DNA of 64,000 nucleotides, from NCBI GenBank assembly GCA_023241745.1, contig JALQCY010000002.1, positions 558,001-622,000 on the forward strand, written 5' to 3'. The DNA is from Isoptericola peretonis (lineage in GTDB: Bacteria; Actinomycetota; Actinomycetes; Actinomycetales; Cellulomonadaceae). Below, piece after piece: positions 26,498-34,526 of the stretch. The position numbers and the translations under genes were made by a program. The notes under the pieces were generated by a model, which was not told the origin of the DNA, searched no databases, and was given only the letters and a program-made list of their open reading frames with translations. Each line of letters opens with the position of its first letter. Positions within the stretch are counted from its first letter, which is position 1.

Positions 26498-27504
26498 CCG
26501 AGGACGACCTTGCCCACGGTGCGCCGCTCCTCGAGCTCTCGGTGGGCGCGTGCCGCCTCCGCGAAGGCCACCCGGTGCGTCAGCACACGCCAGGCGCCCG
26601 ACGCGGCGCGATCCAGGGCGCACCGCTGGTAGGACCGCAGGTCACCGAACGCGGGAGCACCCGGACCGACGACGGCGCGCACCTGGACCGCCTCGCCGGC
26701 CGGGGTGACGGCGCTCGCGGCCACGGGGTTCGGCCGGCCCGACGCCCAGCCCTGCACGACGAGCCGCCCGCCGGGGCCGAGCAGGCCGGCGGCGGCGCCT
26801 CCGACCTCGCCCCCGACGCCGTCGATCGCGACCGTGGCGGCGGCCGCGTCCAGGCGGGGGAGCGCGGCGCGGGCCTGCTCGGCCCAGGCCGGCGCGGTGA
26901 CGTCGACGACGGCGAGCCGGGGCCCGGCGTCCGGCACGAGGCCCCGGACGGCGCGGACCTTGCGGGGGCCGCCGGCCAGCGCGAGGACGCGTGCTCCCGC
27001 CTCGAGCGCGGACTGCACGAACAGGGAGCCGAGGCCGCCGGCCGCGGCGGTGATCGCGACCACGTCGTCGGGCCCGATCCCGGCGACCTCCAGCGTCATG
27101 AGCGCCATCCGGCCGGTGCCGATCATGGCGACGGCGTCGGCGAGGTCCAGCCGCTCGGGCAGGCGGTGCAGGGAGGCGACCGGGGCGACGGCGAGCCGCG
27201 CGTACCCGCCGCCCTCCGGGGTGGCCCCGAGGTGGGCGGCCACGCGGGTCTCGAGCCAGGCGGGGTCGACGCCGGGGCCGACGGCCACGACCGTGCCGGC
27301 CACCTCCCGCCCGGGGATCGCCGGCAGCCGGGGCGCGGGCAGCGGCCCGGCCCCGTCCCCGCGCCGCAGCGTGGTGTCGAGGAGGTGCACCCCGTGCGCG
27401 CGGGCGGCGACGAGCACCTGGTCGGGGCCCGGGACGGGATCGGGGACCTGCTCGAGGACGAGGGTCTCGGGCGGGCCGTAGCTGTGGTGTCGGATGGCGT
27501 CCAT
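26494..27504 (-). CDS. NADPH:quinone oxidoreductase-like medium-chain reductase
   Basis: Medium-chain dehydrogenase/reductase family (336 aa) without the zinc-ligand pattern, as in quinone oxidoreductases. The start MDAIRHHSYGPPETLVLEQV, the GREVAGTVVAVGPGVD segment near residue 65, and the NADPH loop TAAAGGLGSLFVQSA near 142 are visible. The family reduces quinones or enoyl compounds with NADPH. First gene of an operon with the MFS and probably the BBE-type flavoenzyme, transcribed divergently from soxR; the ATG lies 6 bases after a -10 box. Confidence 0.9.
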   Translation of the reverse strand: MDAIRHHSYGPPETLVLEQVPDPVPGPDQVLVAARAHGVHLLDTTLRRGDGAGPLPAPRLPAIPGREVAGTVVAVGPGVDPAWLETRVAAHLGATPEGGGYARLAVAPVASLHRLPERLDLADAVAMIGTGRMALMTLEVAGIGPDDVVAITAAAGGLGSLFVQSALEAGARVLALAGGPRKVRAVRGLVPDAGPRLAVVDVTAPAWAEQARAALPRLDAAAATVAIDGVGGEVGGAAAGLLGPGGRLVVQGWASGRPNPVAASAVTPAGEAVQVRAVVGPGAPAFGDLRSYQRCALDRAASGAWRVLTHRVAFAEAARAHRELEERRTVGKVVLG

Positions 27505-27510
27505 CCCGTC

Positions 27511-27541
27511 ATGCTCGGACCTGAACTATGGTTGAGGTCAA
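27511..27541 (-). promoter_or_regulatory. SoxR-type promoter of the quinone reductase operon
   Basis: On the minus strand: -35 TTGACC (27536-27541), a 19-base spacer, -10 GAGCAT (27511-27516), then 6 bases and the ATG at 27504. The over-long 19-base spacer is the hallmark of MerR/SoxR-activated promoters, and the SoxR box fills it. The mRNA would be leaderless. Confidence 0.75.
27519..27538. promoter_or_regulatory. SoxR box
   Basis: ACCTGAACTATGGTTGAGGT is a 20-base near-palindrome (8 of 10 pairs match) centred between the divergent soxR and quinone reductase genes. It resembles the enterobacterial SoxR site built on CCTCAA/TTGAGG. It also covers TATGGT (27527-27532), a possible -10 for soxR, so autoregulation is likely. 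Confidence 0.8.
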
Positions 27542-27566
27542 TGCCTCTGGCGAAGGGAACCGGACG

Positions 27567-28070
27567 ATGTCGGAGAAGAGCGCCGAGAGGGCCACCGAGA
27601 AGGTGCCGTGGGACCACGTCGAGCTCACGGTCGGCGAGGTCGCGGCACGCAGCGGCGTCGCGGTCTCCGCCCTGCACTTCTACGAGCGCCAGGGGCTGAT
27701 CACGAGCCGGCGCACGCCCGGCAACCAGCGCCGCTACCGGCGGGACGTGCTGCGCCGCGTCGCGTTCATCCGGGTGTCGCAGCGGGTCGGCGTCCCGCTG
27801 GCGCGCATCGCGGAGGCGCTGCGGACCCTGCCGGACGACCGCACGCCCAACGTGCGCGACTGGGAGCGGTTGTCCACGGCGTGGCGCGCCGACCTGGACG
27901 CCCGCATCGAGCAGCTGGAGCGGCTGCGCGACGACCTCACCGACTGCATCGGATGCGGGTGCCTGTCCCTGAGCCGGTGCGTCCTGGCCAACCCGCACGA
28001 CTCCCTCGGGGACGACGGCCCGGGTCCGCGACGGCTCCTCGTCGGGACCGGGGCCGGCGACGACCTCTGA
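27567..28070 (+). CDS. soxR: Redox-sensing transcriptional activator SoxR
   Basis: MerR-family sensor with a [2Fe-2S] cluster (167 aa). The winged helix [20 protein letters not shown] spans residues 21-40, then a dimerisation helix, then the cluster ligands Cys127, Cys130, Cys132 and Cys138 in [12 protein letters not shown]. In actinobacteria SoxR responds to redox-active compounds more than to superoxide and controls quinone reductases, monooxygenases and pumps. ATG at 27567 has AAGGGA 9 bases upstream; an earlier ATG at 27528 lies inside the operator. The C-terminal 30 residues are a variable tail. Confidence 0.95.
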   Translation: MSEKSAERATEKVPWDHVELTVGEVAARSGVAVSALHFYERQGLITSRRTPGNQRRYRRDVLRRVAFIRVSQRVGVPLARIAEALRTLPDDRTPNVRDWERLSTAWRADLDARIEQLERLRDDLTDCIGCGCLSLSRCVLANPHDSLGDDGPGPRRLLVGTGAGDDL

Positions 28071-28111
28071 GCGGTGCGCGGACCTGCGGGACGCACGACG
28101 GGGCGCCGCCG

Positions 28112-28117
28112 TACCCT
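28112..28117 (+). promoter_or_regulatory. -10 box, leaderless promoter of aroQ
   Basis: TACCCT 6 bases before the ATG at 28124. Confidence 0.5.
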
Positions 28118-28123
28118 CGGGCC

Positions 28124-28570
28124 ATGACACACGTCCTCGTCCTCAACGGTCCCAACCTCGGCAGGCTCGGCGTGCGCGAGCCCGAGATCTACGGCCACGC
28201 GTCCATGGCCGACCTCGAGCGGGACGCCGCGGTCTGGGGCAGGGAGCTGGGCGTCACGGTCGACGTGCGGCAGACGGACGACGAGTCCGAGATCGTCGGC
28301 TGGCTCCACGAGGCCGTCGACGCCCGGGCGCACGTGGTGCTGAACCCGGCGGCCTTCACCCACTACAGCTACGCGCTGCGCGACGCGGCCGCGCAGGTGA
28401 CGTCGTCCGGGCTGCTGCTGGTGGAGGTGCACCTGTCGAACCCCGCCGCCCGGGAGTCGTTCCGGCACTACTCCGTGGTCGCGGGGATCGCGACGGGCAC
28501 TGTCGCAGGGTTCGGGTTCGACTCGTACCGGCTGGCGCTCACGGCGCTGGCGCACAAGCTCCAGGGCTGA
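28124..28570 (+). CDS. aroQ: 3-dehydroquinate dehydratase, type II
   Basis: Dodecameric type II enzyme that dehydrates 3-dehydroquinate to 3-dehydroshikimate (148 aa). The catalytic loop is NGPNLGRLGVREPEIYG, with the expected arginine at 18 and tyrosine at 23. NPAAFTHYSYALRDA near residue 76 and EVHLSNPAARESFRH near 100 carry the substrate-binding asparagine and catalytic histidine. This completes the dehydroquinate-to-chorismate steps except aroA. It is separated from the aro block by accessory genes and has its own promoter. Confidence 0.96.
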   Translation: MTHVLVLNGPNLGRLGVREPEIYGHASMADLERDAAVWGRELGVTVDVRQTDDESEIVGWLHEAVDARAHVVLNPAAFTHYSYALRDAAAQVTSSGLLLVEVHLSNPAARESFRHYSVVAGIATGTVAGFGFDSYRLALTALAHKLQG

Positions 28571-28591
28571 ACACGCCCGACTCAAGGGCTC

Positions 28592-28613
28592 GGCCTGGAG
28601 GGAACTCCAGGCC
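28592..28613 (+). terminator. Perfect 9-bp hairpin with GGAA loop after aroQ
   Basis: GGCCTGGAG-GGAA-CTCCAGGCC, 22 bases after the aroQ stop. No U-run follows. A terminator for aroQ is likely; it lies between two copies of TCAAGGGCT, so a role at the satD promoter is also possible. Confidence 0.6.
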
Positions 28614-28619
28614 CCAGCC

Positions 28620-28648
28620 TTGTTGGCGTAAGATCAAGGGCTTATTCT
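28620..28648 (+). promoter_or_regulatory. satD-like promoter
   Basis: -35 TTGTTG (28620-28625), 17-base spacer, -10 TATTCT (28643-28648), then 7 bases and the ATG at 28656. One of the best sigma-A-type promoters in the window, and leaderless. Confidence 0.7.
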
Positions 28649-28651
28649 TGA
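28634..28651. promoter_or_regulatory. Candidate operator over the satD-like -10 box
   Basis: TCAAG-8 bases-CTTGA inverted repeat overlapping the -10. A TAAG/CTTA pair interleaves with it, and TCAAGGGCT recurs 52 bases upstream at 28582-28590, about five helical turns away. A bound repressor, perhaps the product itself, would block the promoter. Confidence 0.45.
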
Positions 28652-28655
28652 CCCC

Positions 28656-29351
28656 ATGATCGTGGTGACGGCGGACCAGCGCGGCAGCACGGGGGCGGCG
28701 GACCGGGTCCCCGAGGTGCTGGCGCGCATCGCGCGCCGCACGGAGCGACGTCCCGGGGTCGTGCTGCCGTTCGACCGCACGGTCGGCGACGAGGTCCAGG
28801 GGGTGCTCGCAGCGGACGACGACGGCGCCGGGCTGGCCGTCGACCTCGCGCTCGACCTCGTGCGCGACGGCGGCTGGTCGGTCGGCATCGGGCTCGGCAC
28901 GGTCGACCTCCCGCTGCCCGCGTCGTCGCGCGAGGCGTCGGGCCCCGCCTTCGTGCGCGCGCGCACCGCCGTCGACCGTGCCAAGCGGCGGGGGCGCCCG
29001 AGCGTGCCGCTCGCCGTCGTCGGCGGGGAGGAGGAACCGCGCGCCACCATCGCCGGGGACGCGCAGGCGCTGCTGCACCTGCTCGGCGCCGTCGTCGCGC
29101 GCCGCTCCGCCGCCGGGTGGGAGGCCGTGGATACGCTCGTGGCACAGCGGGGCCCGGCTCCGCAGCGCGCGTCGGCCGCGGCGCTGGGCGTGAGCGAGCA
29201 GGCCGTGAGCCAGCGGCTGCGAGCGGCGCTGTGGTCCGAGGAGTCCGCGGCGCGGCCTCTCGCGGCGCGGCTCCTGCGTGCAGCGGGTGCGGAGCCTGCG
29301 GCGGGCGAGGCGTCAGAGGGCGGGGACGACGGGGAGGAGTGCGAGCGGTGA
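28656..29351 (+). CDS. SatD-like putative DNA-binding protein
   Basis: A 231-residue protein resembling the SatD family. The N-terminal part (MIVVTADQRGS, FDRTVGDEVQGVL, GIGLGTVDLPLP, RARTAVDRAKRRG) follows the family pattern of a nucleotidyl-cyclase-like core. The C-terminal half has a helix-turn-helix AAALGVSEQAVSQRLRAALW near residue 182. Function unknown; SatD is linked to stress genes in streptococci. Coupled by a 4-base overlap to a membrane protein, and its promoter holds an inverted repeat, so autoregulation is plausible. Confidence 0.65.
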   Translation: MIVVTADQRGSTGAADRVPEVLARIARRTERRPGVVLPFDRTVGDEVQGVLAADDDGAGLAVDLALDLVRDGGWSVGIGLGTVDLPLPASSREASGPAFVRARTAVDRAKRRGRPSVPLAVVGGEEEPRATIAGDAQALLHLLGAVVARRSAAGWEAVDTLVAQRGPAPQRASAAALGVSEQAVSQRLRAALWSEESAARPLAARLLRAAGAEPAAGEASEGGDDGEECER

Positions 29352-29725
29352 GCTTCGCGGCGGTGGCGACCGATGTCGCCGTGTGGGTCGTCGGGCTGGC
29401 GGCGAGCGTGGGCGGCGGCGCCTGGCTGGTGCCGTGGGTGCTGCGGCACGCGGAGCGCGAGCCGCAGGTGGCGGCCGAGGCGGTCGCGGTGCTGCGGGGC
29501 GGTACCTGGATCGGGCTGCTCGAGCGGCTGGCCGTCACCGGCACCCTACTCGCCGGCTACCCCGAGGGCGTGGCCGTCGTCGTCGCGGTGAAGGGTCTCG
29601 GCCGGTTCTCCGAGCTGCGGGAGCACCCGGTGGCGAGCGAGCGGTTCGTCGTGGGCACGCTCGCCTCGCTCGTCTGGTCGGCGGCCCTCGGGATCGCCGG
29701 TCACGTGCTGCTCGCCCGGCTGTAG
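29348..29725 (+). CDS. Small membrane protein paired with the SatD-like gene
   Basis: A 125-residue protein with about three hydrophobic segments. Conserved-looking motifs are [17 protein letters not shown] near residue 46, [10 protein letters not shown] near 80 and [19 protein letters not shown] near 96. This ERL / KGLGRF / GTL pattern is known to me from uncharacterised actinobacterial membrane proteins beside SatD-type genes. GTG start overlaps the upstream stop. No function can be assigned. Confidence 0.7.
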   Translation: MSFAAVATDVAVWVVGLAASVGGGAWLVPWVLRHAEREPQVAAEAVAVLRGGTWIGLLERLAVTGTLLAGYPEGVAVVVAVKGLGRFSELREHPVASERFVVGTLASLVWSAALGIAGHVLLARL

Positions 29726-29728
29726 AAT

Positions 29729-29754
29729 GTTCCGGGCCCTCTGCGGCCCGGAAC
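29729..29754 (+). other. 10-bp hairpin between the membrane protein gene and efp
   Basis: GTTCCGGGCC / GGCCCGGAAC with a 6-base loop, directly after TAGAAT (29723-29728), a possible efp -10 that overlaps the stop codon of the upstream gene. It is either a terminator or the 5' end of the efp leader. Confidence 0.5.
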
Positions 29755-29798
29755 GTCGACATCTGCTCCGTACCCCGACCCCGAGGACGAACAAGAAC

Positions 29799-30362
29799 GT
29801 GGCTACCTCCAACGACATCAAGAACGGCACCGTGCTCCGTATCGACGGTCAGCTGTGGTCGATCATCGAGTTCCAGCACGTCAAGCCGGGCAAGGGTGGC
29901 GCGTTCGTCCGGACCAAGATGAAGAACGTCCTGTCCGGCAAGGTCGTGGACAAGACGTTCAACGCCGGCATCAAGGTCGAGACCGCGAGCGTGGACCGCC
30001 GTGACTTCCAGTACCTGTACATGGACGGCGCGGACTACGTGTTCATGGACACGGACACGTACGACCAGATCACCGTGCCGGCCGCCACCGTCGGCGACGC
30101 GAGCAACTACATGCTCGAGGGCATGAACCTCATGGTCGCCTCGAACGACGGCACGCCGCTGTACGTCGAGCTCCCGTCCTCGGTGGTCCTCGAGATCACC
30201 TACACGGAGCCCGGCCTGCAGGGCGACCGGTCCACCGGCGGCACCAAGCCCGCCACGCTCGAGACGGGCGCGGAGATCCAGGTCCCGCTGTTCCTCGAGC
30301 AGGGCACCAAGGTCAAGGTCGACACGCGTGACGGGTCGTACCTGGGCCGCGTGAACGACTGA
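29799..30362 (+). CDS. efp: Elongation factor P
   Basis: Translation factor that relieves ribosome stalling at polyproline (187 aa, normal). The KOW-like domain carries the tip loop [10 protein letters not shown] with Lys32 at the site modified in other bacteria; whether it is modified here is not visible. Two OB domains follow, ending [23 protein letters not shown] start; 15 bases later nusB begins, so efp-nusB form an operon as in most actinobacteria. Confidence 0.97.
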   Translation: MATSNDIKNGTVLRIDGQLWSIIEFQHVKPGKGGAFVRTKMKNVLSGKVVDKTFNAGIKVETASVDRRDFQYLYMDGADYVFMDTDTYDQITVPAATVGDASNYMLEGMNLMVASNDGTPLYVELPSSVVLEITYTEPGLQGDRSTGGTKPATLETGAEIQVPLFLEQGTKVKVDTRDGSYLGRVND

Positions 30363-30377
30363 TCGGGCGCTGCTGAC

Positions 30378-30794
30378 ATGGGCGCACGGACCAAGGCGCG
30401 CAAGCGCGCCGTCGACATCCTCTTCGAGGCGGAGCAGCGCGGGCTCGACCCGCAGGTGCTCGTCGCCGACCGCGTGATCGAGCCGCACACCGAGGCGGCG
30501 GTACCGCAGTACACGGTGGACCTCGTCGAGGGCGTCACCGAGCACCGCGAGCGCATCGACGAGCTGCTCGCCACCTACTCCCAGGGGTGGACGGTCGAGC
30601 GGATGCCCGCGGTGGACCGGGCGCTGCTGCGCATCGGCACCTGGGAGCTGCTGTACAACGACGACGTCCCCGACGCCGTCGCCGTGGACGAGGCGGTGGA
30701 CCTGGCCGGCCAGCTCTCGACGGACGACTCGCCGTCGTTCGTCAACGGCCTCCTGGGCCGGCTGGTGGACCTCAAGCCGACGCTGCTGATCTGA
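30378..30794 (+). CDS. nusB: Transcription antitermination factor NusB
   Basis: All-helical RNA-binding protein that acts with NusE(S10) in rRNA antitermination (138 aa). The N-terminal TKARKRAVDILFEAEQRG and the C-terminal VAVDEAVDLAGQLSTDDSPS with FVNGLLGRLV are diagnostic. ATG start. Followed by a strong hairpin that separates it from the pyr operon. Confidence 0.96.
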   Translation: MGARTKARKRAVDILFEAEQRGLDPQVLVADRVIEPHTEAAVPQYTVDLVEGVTEHRERIDELLATYSQGWTVERMPAVDRALLRIGTWELLYNDDVPDAVAVDEAVDLAGQLSTDDSPSFVNGLLGRLVDLKPTLLI

Positions 30795-30822
30795 CCGTCC
30801 GACCTCACCGTCCGGACGCCGG

Positions 30823-30860
30823 GCAGGCGGTCGCTCCCGACACCGGGGGCGACCGCCTGC
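30823..30860 (+). terminator. nusB terminator
   Basis: Perfect 12-bp stem GCAGGCGGTCGC / GCGACCGCCTGC with a 14-base loop, followed by TCTGTGTCT. Confidence 0.8.
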
Positions 30861-30976
30861 TCTGTGTCTCGGACCCGGGCCCGAGCGCGTGTGACGCACG
30901 CCGCGCCCGCATCGTGGGCACGCCCACCGGCCGGGGGAGGGCGACGGGATAGAGTGGACGGCGTCAGGAACGACAC

Positions 30977-31010
30977 CCTTTAACACCGTCCCGTGAGGCG
31001 GAGAAGGAGG
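30977..31010 (+). promoter_or_regulatory. PyrR-binding RNA element overlapping the pyrR ribosome-binding site
   Basis: CCTTTAACACC-GTCCCGTGAGGCGG-AGAAGGAGG matches the PyrR binding loop: outer CCTT/AAGG and inner CCG/CGG pairs enclose the conserved GTCCCGTGAGG. The 3' arm is part of the Shine-Dalgarno AAGGAGG (31004-31010), 6 bases before the GTG. In mycobacteria the same arrangement gives UMP-dependent translational repression by PyrR. A -10 candidate TAGAGT is at 30950-30955. No attenuator hairpin is seen, which fits repression of translation. Confidence 0.85.
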
Positions 31011-31016
31011 TCGCCA

Positions 31017-31646
31017 GTGGCTGCTGGCACCGGTATGCCCGGAACACCCGACCCGCACGACGTCCCCGAGGGGACCGTCGTGCTCGGCGCGAGCGACGTC
31101 GCCCGTGCTCTGACCCGCATCGCGCACGAGATCGTCGAGCGCGCCAAGGGCGCCCAGGACGTGGTCCTGCTCGGCATCCCCACCCGCGGCGTCACCCTCG
31201 CCGCCCGTCTTGCGCAGCGGCTCGCCAGCATCGACCCGGGGTTCGACCCCGAGCGCGACCTCGGCGAGCTGGACGTCACGATGTACCGCGACGACCTGCG
31301 TCGCCAGCCCACCCGCGCCGTCGGCGTCACCCGGCTCCCCGCGGCGGGGATCGAGGGCAAGACGGTCGTCCTCGTCGACGACGTCCTGTTCTCCGGCCGC
31401 ACCATCCGGGCCGCGCTCGACGCCATCGGCGACCTGGGCCGCCCGCAGGCCGTGCGCCTCGCCTGCCTCGTGGACCGCGGCCACCGCGAGCTGCCGATCC
31501 GCCCCGACTTCGTGGGCAAGAACCTCCCGACCGCCCAGACCGAGCGGGTCCGCGTGCTGCTCGCCGAGGTGGACGGCACGGACGCGGTGGTGATCAGCGG
31601 GCGCGAGCCCGGCGCCGCCGCGGCCGCCGAGGAGGGGGCGCGATGA
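31017..31646 (+). CDS. pyrR: Bifunctional PyrR regulator / uracil phosphoribosyltransferase
   Basis: RNA-binding regulator of the pyrimidine operon with uracil phosphoribosyltransferase activity (209 aa). The PRPP-binding loop is [17 protein letters not shown] near residue 118; [15 protein letters not shown] near 52 and [18 protein letters not shown] near 155 are also PyrR-specific. The GTG at 31017 is chosen for the AAGGAGG 6 bases upstream. First gene of a seven-gene operon with 4-base overlaps throughout. Confidence 0.97.
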   Translation: MAAGTGMPGTPDPHDVPEGTVVLGASDVARALTRIAHEIVERAKGAQDVVLLGIPTRGVTLAARLAQRLASIDPGFDPERDLGELDVTMYRDDLRRQPTRAVGVTRLPAAGIEGKTVVLVDDVLFSGRTIRAALDAIGDLGRPQAVRLACLVDRGHRELPIRPDFVGKNLPTAQTERVRVLLAEVDGTDAVVISGREPGAAAAAEEGAR

Positions 31647-32638
31647 GGCACCTGCTGTCCACCGCCGACCTCGCCAAGGACGAGGCGATCGAGCTCCTGG
31701 ACACCGCGGCGCAGATGGCCGCGACGCAGTCCCGGGAGATCAAGAAGCTGCCGACGCTGCGCGGGCGCACCGTGGTGAACCTCTTCTTCGAGGACTCCAC
31801 CCGCACGCGCATCTCGTTCGAGACGGCCGCCAAGCGGCTGTCGGCGGACGTCATCAACTTCTCCGCGAAGGGGTCGAGCGTCTCCAAGGGCGAGTCGCTC
31901 AAGGACACGGCGCTGACCCTGCACGCCATGGGGGCCGACGCGGTGGTCGTGCGCCACTGGGCCTCCGGCGCCCCGTACCAGCTGGCCCACGCGGGCTGGC
32001 TCGACGCGGCCGTGCTCAACGCCGGTGACGGCACCCACATGCATCCCACGCAGGCGCTCCTGGACGCGTACACGATCCGTCGGCACCTCGGCGGGCGCGG
32101 CGGCGGCCTGCGTCGCGGCGGGGACGACGGCGTCGGCGCCGACCTGGCGGGCCTGCGGGTCGCGATCGTCGGCGACGTGCTGCACTCGCGGGTGGCGAGG
32201 GCGAACGTGCGCCTGCTGCGCACGCTCGGCGCCGAGGTGACCCTCGTGGCGCCTCCCACGCTGCTGCCCGTCGGCGTCGAGAGCTGGCCGTGCCGCACGT
32301 CCTACGACCTGGACGCGACGCTCGCCGACTGGCAGCCCGACGCCGTGATGATGCTGCGCGTGCAGCGGGAACGGATGTCCGGGGGAGCGGGTGCGTTCTT
32401 CCCGAGCCCGTTGGAGTACACCCGGTACTTCGGCCTCGACGCCCGCCGGCTGGCCGTGCTGCCCCCGCACTCGATCGTCATGCACCCCGGCCCGATGAAC
32501 CGCGGGCTGGAGATCTCCGCCGAGGCCGCGGACTCCGAGCGCGCCGTCATCGTCGAGCAGGTCGCGAACGGTGTCGCCGTGCGCATGGCCGCGCTCTACC
32601 TGCTGCTGTCCGGCACCACCGAAGGGACCGCCCTGTGA
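31643..32638 (+). CDS. pyrB: Aspartate carbamoyltransferase, catalytic chain
   Basis: Joins carbamoyl phosphate and aspartate (331 aa). The carbamoyl-phosphate loop [19 protein letters not shown] near residue 50 and [12 protein letters not shown] near 133 are diagnostic. A short glycine/arginine-rich insert ([14 protein letters not shown]) lies near residue 155. No pyrI regulatory chain is present. Starts and ends in ATGA/GTGA overlaps. Confidence 0.97.
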   Translation: MRHLLSTADLAKDEAIELLDTAAQMAATQSREIKKLPTLRGRTVVNLFFEDSTRTRISFETAAKRLSADVINFSAKGSSVSKGESLKDTALTLHAMGADAVVVRHWASGAPYQLAHAGWLDAAVLNAGDGTHMHPTQALLDAYTIRRHLGGRGGGLRRGGDDGVGADLAGLRVAIVGDVLHSRVARANVRLLRTLGAEVTLVAPPTLLPVGVESWPCRTSYDLDATLADWQPDAVMMLRVQRERMSGGAGAFFPSPLEYTRYFGLDARRLAVLPPHSIVMHPGPMNRGLEISAEAADSERAVIVEQVANGVAVRMAALYLLLSGTTEGTAL

Positions 32639-33987
32639 CCACCACCTCCGTGCCGCCCGTCGTGCTCAGGGGCGCGCGCCCCCTCGGCGGCGAGGCCGCC
32701 GACGTCGTCCTGGCCGACGGCGTGATCCGCGAGATCGCCGCCCCGGGCGCGGCCGCCGTCCCGGAGGGCGCCGTCGAGATCGCCGCTGACGGGCACGTGC
32801 TGCTGCCCGGGCTGGTCGACCTGCACACCCACCTGCGCGAGCCCGGCCGGGAGGACGCCGAGACGGTCGCGTCCGGCACCCGCGCCGCCGCCGCGGGAGG
32901 CTTCACCGCGGTGCACGCCATGGCGAACACCTCCCCGGTGGCCGACACGGCGGGCGTCGTCGAGCAGGTGTGGCGGCTCGGCCAGGAGGCCGGCTGGGTC
33001 GACGTGCACCCGGTCGGCGCCGTCACGGTCGGCCTGGACGGCGAGCGCCTCGCCGAGCTCGGGGCCATGGCGGACTCGGCCGCCCGCGTGCGGGTCTTCT
33101 CGGACGACGGCAGGTGCGTGCACGACCCGATCCTCATGCGCCGGGCCCTGGAGTACGTCAAGGCCTTCGACGGCGTCGTCGCCCAGCACGCGCAGGAGCC
33201 GCGGCTCACCGAGGGCGCCCAGATGAACGAGGGCGTCGTCTCCGCGGAGATCGGGCTGGCGGGCTGGCCGGCCGTGGCGGAGGAGGCGATCATCGCCCGC
33301 GACGTGCTGCTCGCCGAGCACGTCGGCTCGCGGCTGCACGTGTGCCACCTGTCGACCGCGGGCTCGGTGGAGATCGTGCGGTGGGCGAAGGGCCGCGGCA
33401 TCGACGTCACCGCCGAGGTGACGCCGCACCACCTGATCCTCACGGACGAGCTCGCCCGGACGTACGACCCGACGTTCAAGGTGAACCCGCCGCTGCGCAC
33501 GGCCGCGGACGTCGAGGCGGTGCGCGCCGGCCTGGCGGACGGGACGATCGACATCGTCGCCACGGACCACGCCCCGCACACCCGCGAGGACAAGGACTGC
33601 GAGTGGGGGGCCGCCGCGTTCGGCATGACGGGGCTGGAGACCGCCCTGTCGGTCGTGCAGGCCACGATGGTCGACGCGGGACGCCTGACCTGGGCCGACG
33701 TCGCGCGCGTGATGTCGGCCAACCCGGCGCGCATCGGGCGGATCGACGGCACGCAGGGGCGCCCGGTGGCGGTCGGCGAGCCGGCCAACCTGACGCTCGT
33801 CGACCCGTCCGCGACCCGCACCGTCGACGGCGCCGCGCAGGCCACCGCGAGCGGCAACACGCCGTTCGCGGGCCGCGAGCTGCCCGGTCGCGTCGTGGCG
33901 ACCTTCCTGCGGGGCCGGGCCACCGTGGCGGACGGCGCGCCCGTCGCGGCGCCCGCGCCGGCCGCCGCGCGGGGAGGCGTGCGATGA
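32635..33987 (+). CDS. pyrC: Dihydroorotase
   Basis: Cyclises carbamoyl aspartate to dihydroorotate (450 aa, class I type). Metal ligands are in [10 protein letters not shown] near residue 62; further histidines are in [10 protein letters not shown] near 238 and [12 protein letters not shown] near 311. Ends with the amidohydrolase small-domain [12 protein letters not shown] start overlaps pyrB. The alanine/proline-rich last 15 residues are low complexity. Confidence 0.97.
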   Translation: MTTTSVPPVVLRGARPLGGEAADVVLADGVIREIAAPGAAAVPEGAVEIAADGHVLLPGLVDLHTHLREPGREDAETVASGTRAAAAGGFTAVHAMANTSPVADTAGVVEQVWRLGQEAGWVDVHPVGAVTVGLDGERLAELGAMADSAARVRVFSDDGRCVHDPILMRRALEYVKAFDGVVAQHAQEPRLTEGAQMNEGVVSAEIGLAGWPAVAEEAIIARDVLLAEHVGSRLHVCHLSTAGSVEIVRWAKGRGIDVTAEVTPHHLILTDELARTYDPTFKVNPPLRTAADVEAVRAGLADGTIDIVATDHAPHTREDKDCEWGAAAFGMTGLETALSVVQATMVDAGRLTWADVARVMSANPARIGRIDGTQGRPVAVGEPANLTLVDPSATRTVDGAAQATASGNTPFAGRELPGRVVATFLRGRATVADGAPVAAPAPAAARGGVR

Positions 33988-34526
33988 ACCTCCCCATGCC
34001 CGTCGCGGTCGGGATCTGGGTCGTGGTCGGCGTGGCCCTGCTGCTGGTGATCCTCACCGGGCGGCGTCGGCTCGCCGCCCGCACCCGGCACACCGTGCCC
34101 GTGCCGCCGGAGGTGCCCGAGGACCTCGGCACCCTGCGCCTCGGCCCGCTGGAGGCCACCTACGTGTCCTCCACGCTCGCAGGCGACTGGCTCGCCCGCG
34201 TCGGGGCGCACCACCTCGGCGACCGCTCCACCGCCCACGTGTCCGTGCACGACGCCGGCGTGCTCGTCGAGCGGGACGGCGCCCCCGACGTCTTCGCGCC
34301 GGTCGCCACGCTGCGCGGCGTCGGCCTCGCCCCGGGCATGGCCGGCAAGTACGTCGGCGCCGACGGCCTGGTCGTCGTCACCTGGGAGGACCCCGCGCGT
34401 GACGACGTGTCCGCGGCCGTCCTCGACACCGGCCTGCGCACGCGCTACGAGCCCGACCGCTCCCGCCTGGTCGACGCCGTGCGCCACCTCATGACCTCCA
34501 CCCCCGCACCGAAGGACGAGCAGTGA
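33984..34526 (+). CDS. PH-like membrane-anchored protein of the pyr operon
   Basis: A 180-residue protein with one N-terminal membrane helix (about 8-25, [18 protein letters not shown]) and a cytosolic domain of beta-rich, PH-like character ([27 protein letters not shown]). A protein of this type sits between pyrC and carA in many actinobacteria, which implies a link to pyrimidine synthesis or simple positional conservation. No catalytic residues are recognisable. Confidence 0.75.
   Translation: MNLPMPVAVGIWVVVGVALLLVILTGRRRLAARTRHTVPVPPEVPEDLGTLRLGPLEATYVSSTLAGDWLARVGAHHLGDRSTAHVSVHDAGVLVERDGAPDVFAPVATLRGVGLAPGMAGKYVGADGLVVVTWEDPARDDVSAAVLDTGLRTRYEPDRSRLVDAVRHLMTSTPAPKDEQ

Noticed and set aside
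16418..29725. Prophage or integrative element in the accessory block
   Set aside because: No integrase, relaxase, phage structural gene or transposase lies inside it, and no flanking direct repeats were noticed.
30795..31016. Attenuator terminator in the pyr leader
   Set aside because: The only strong hairpin (30823-30860) lies upstream of the likely -10 box and belongs to nusB. Nothing terminator-like lies between the PyrR loop and pyrR.
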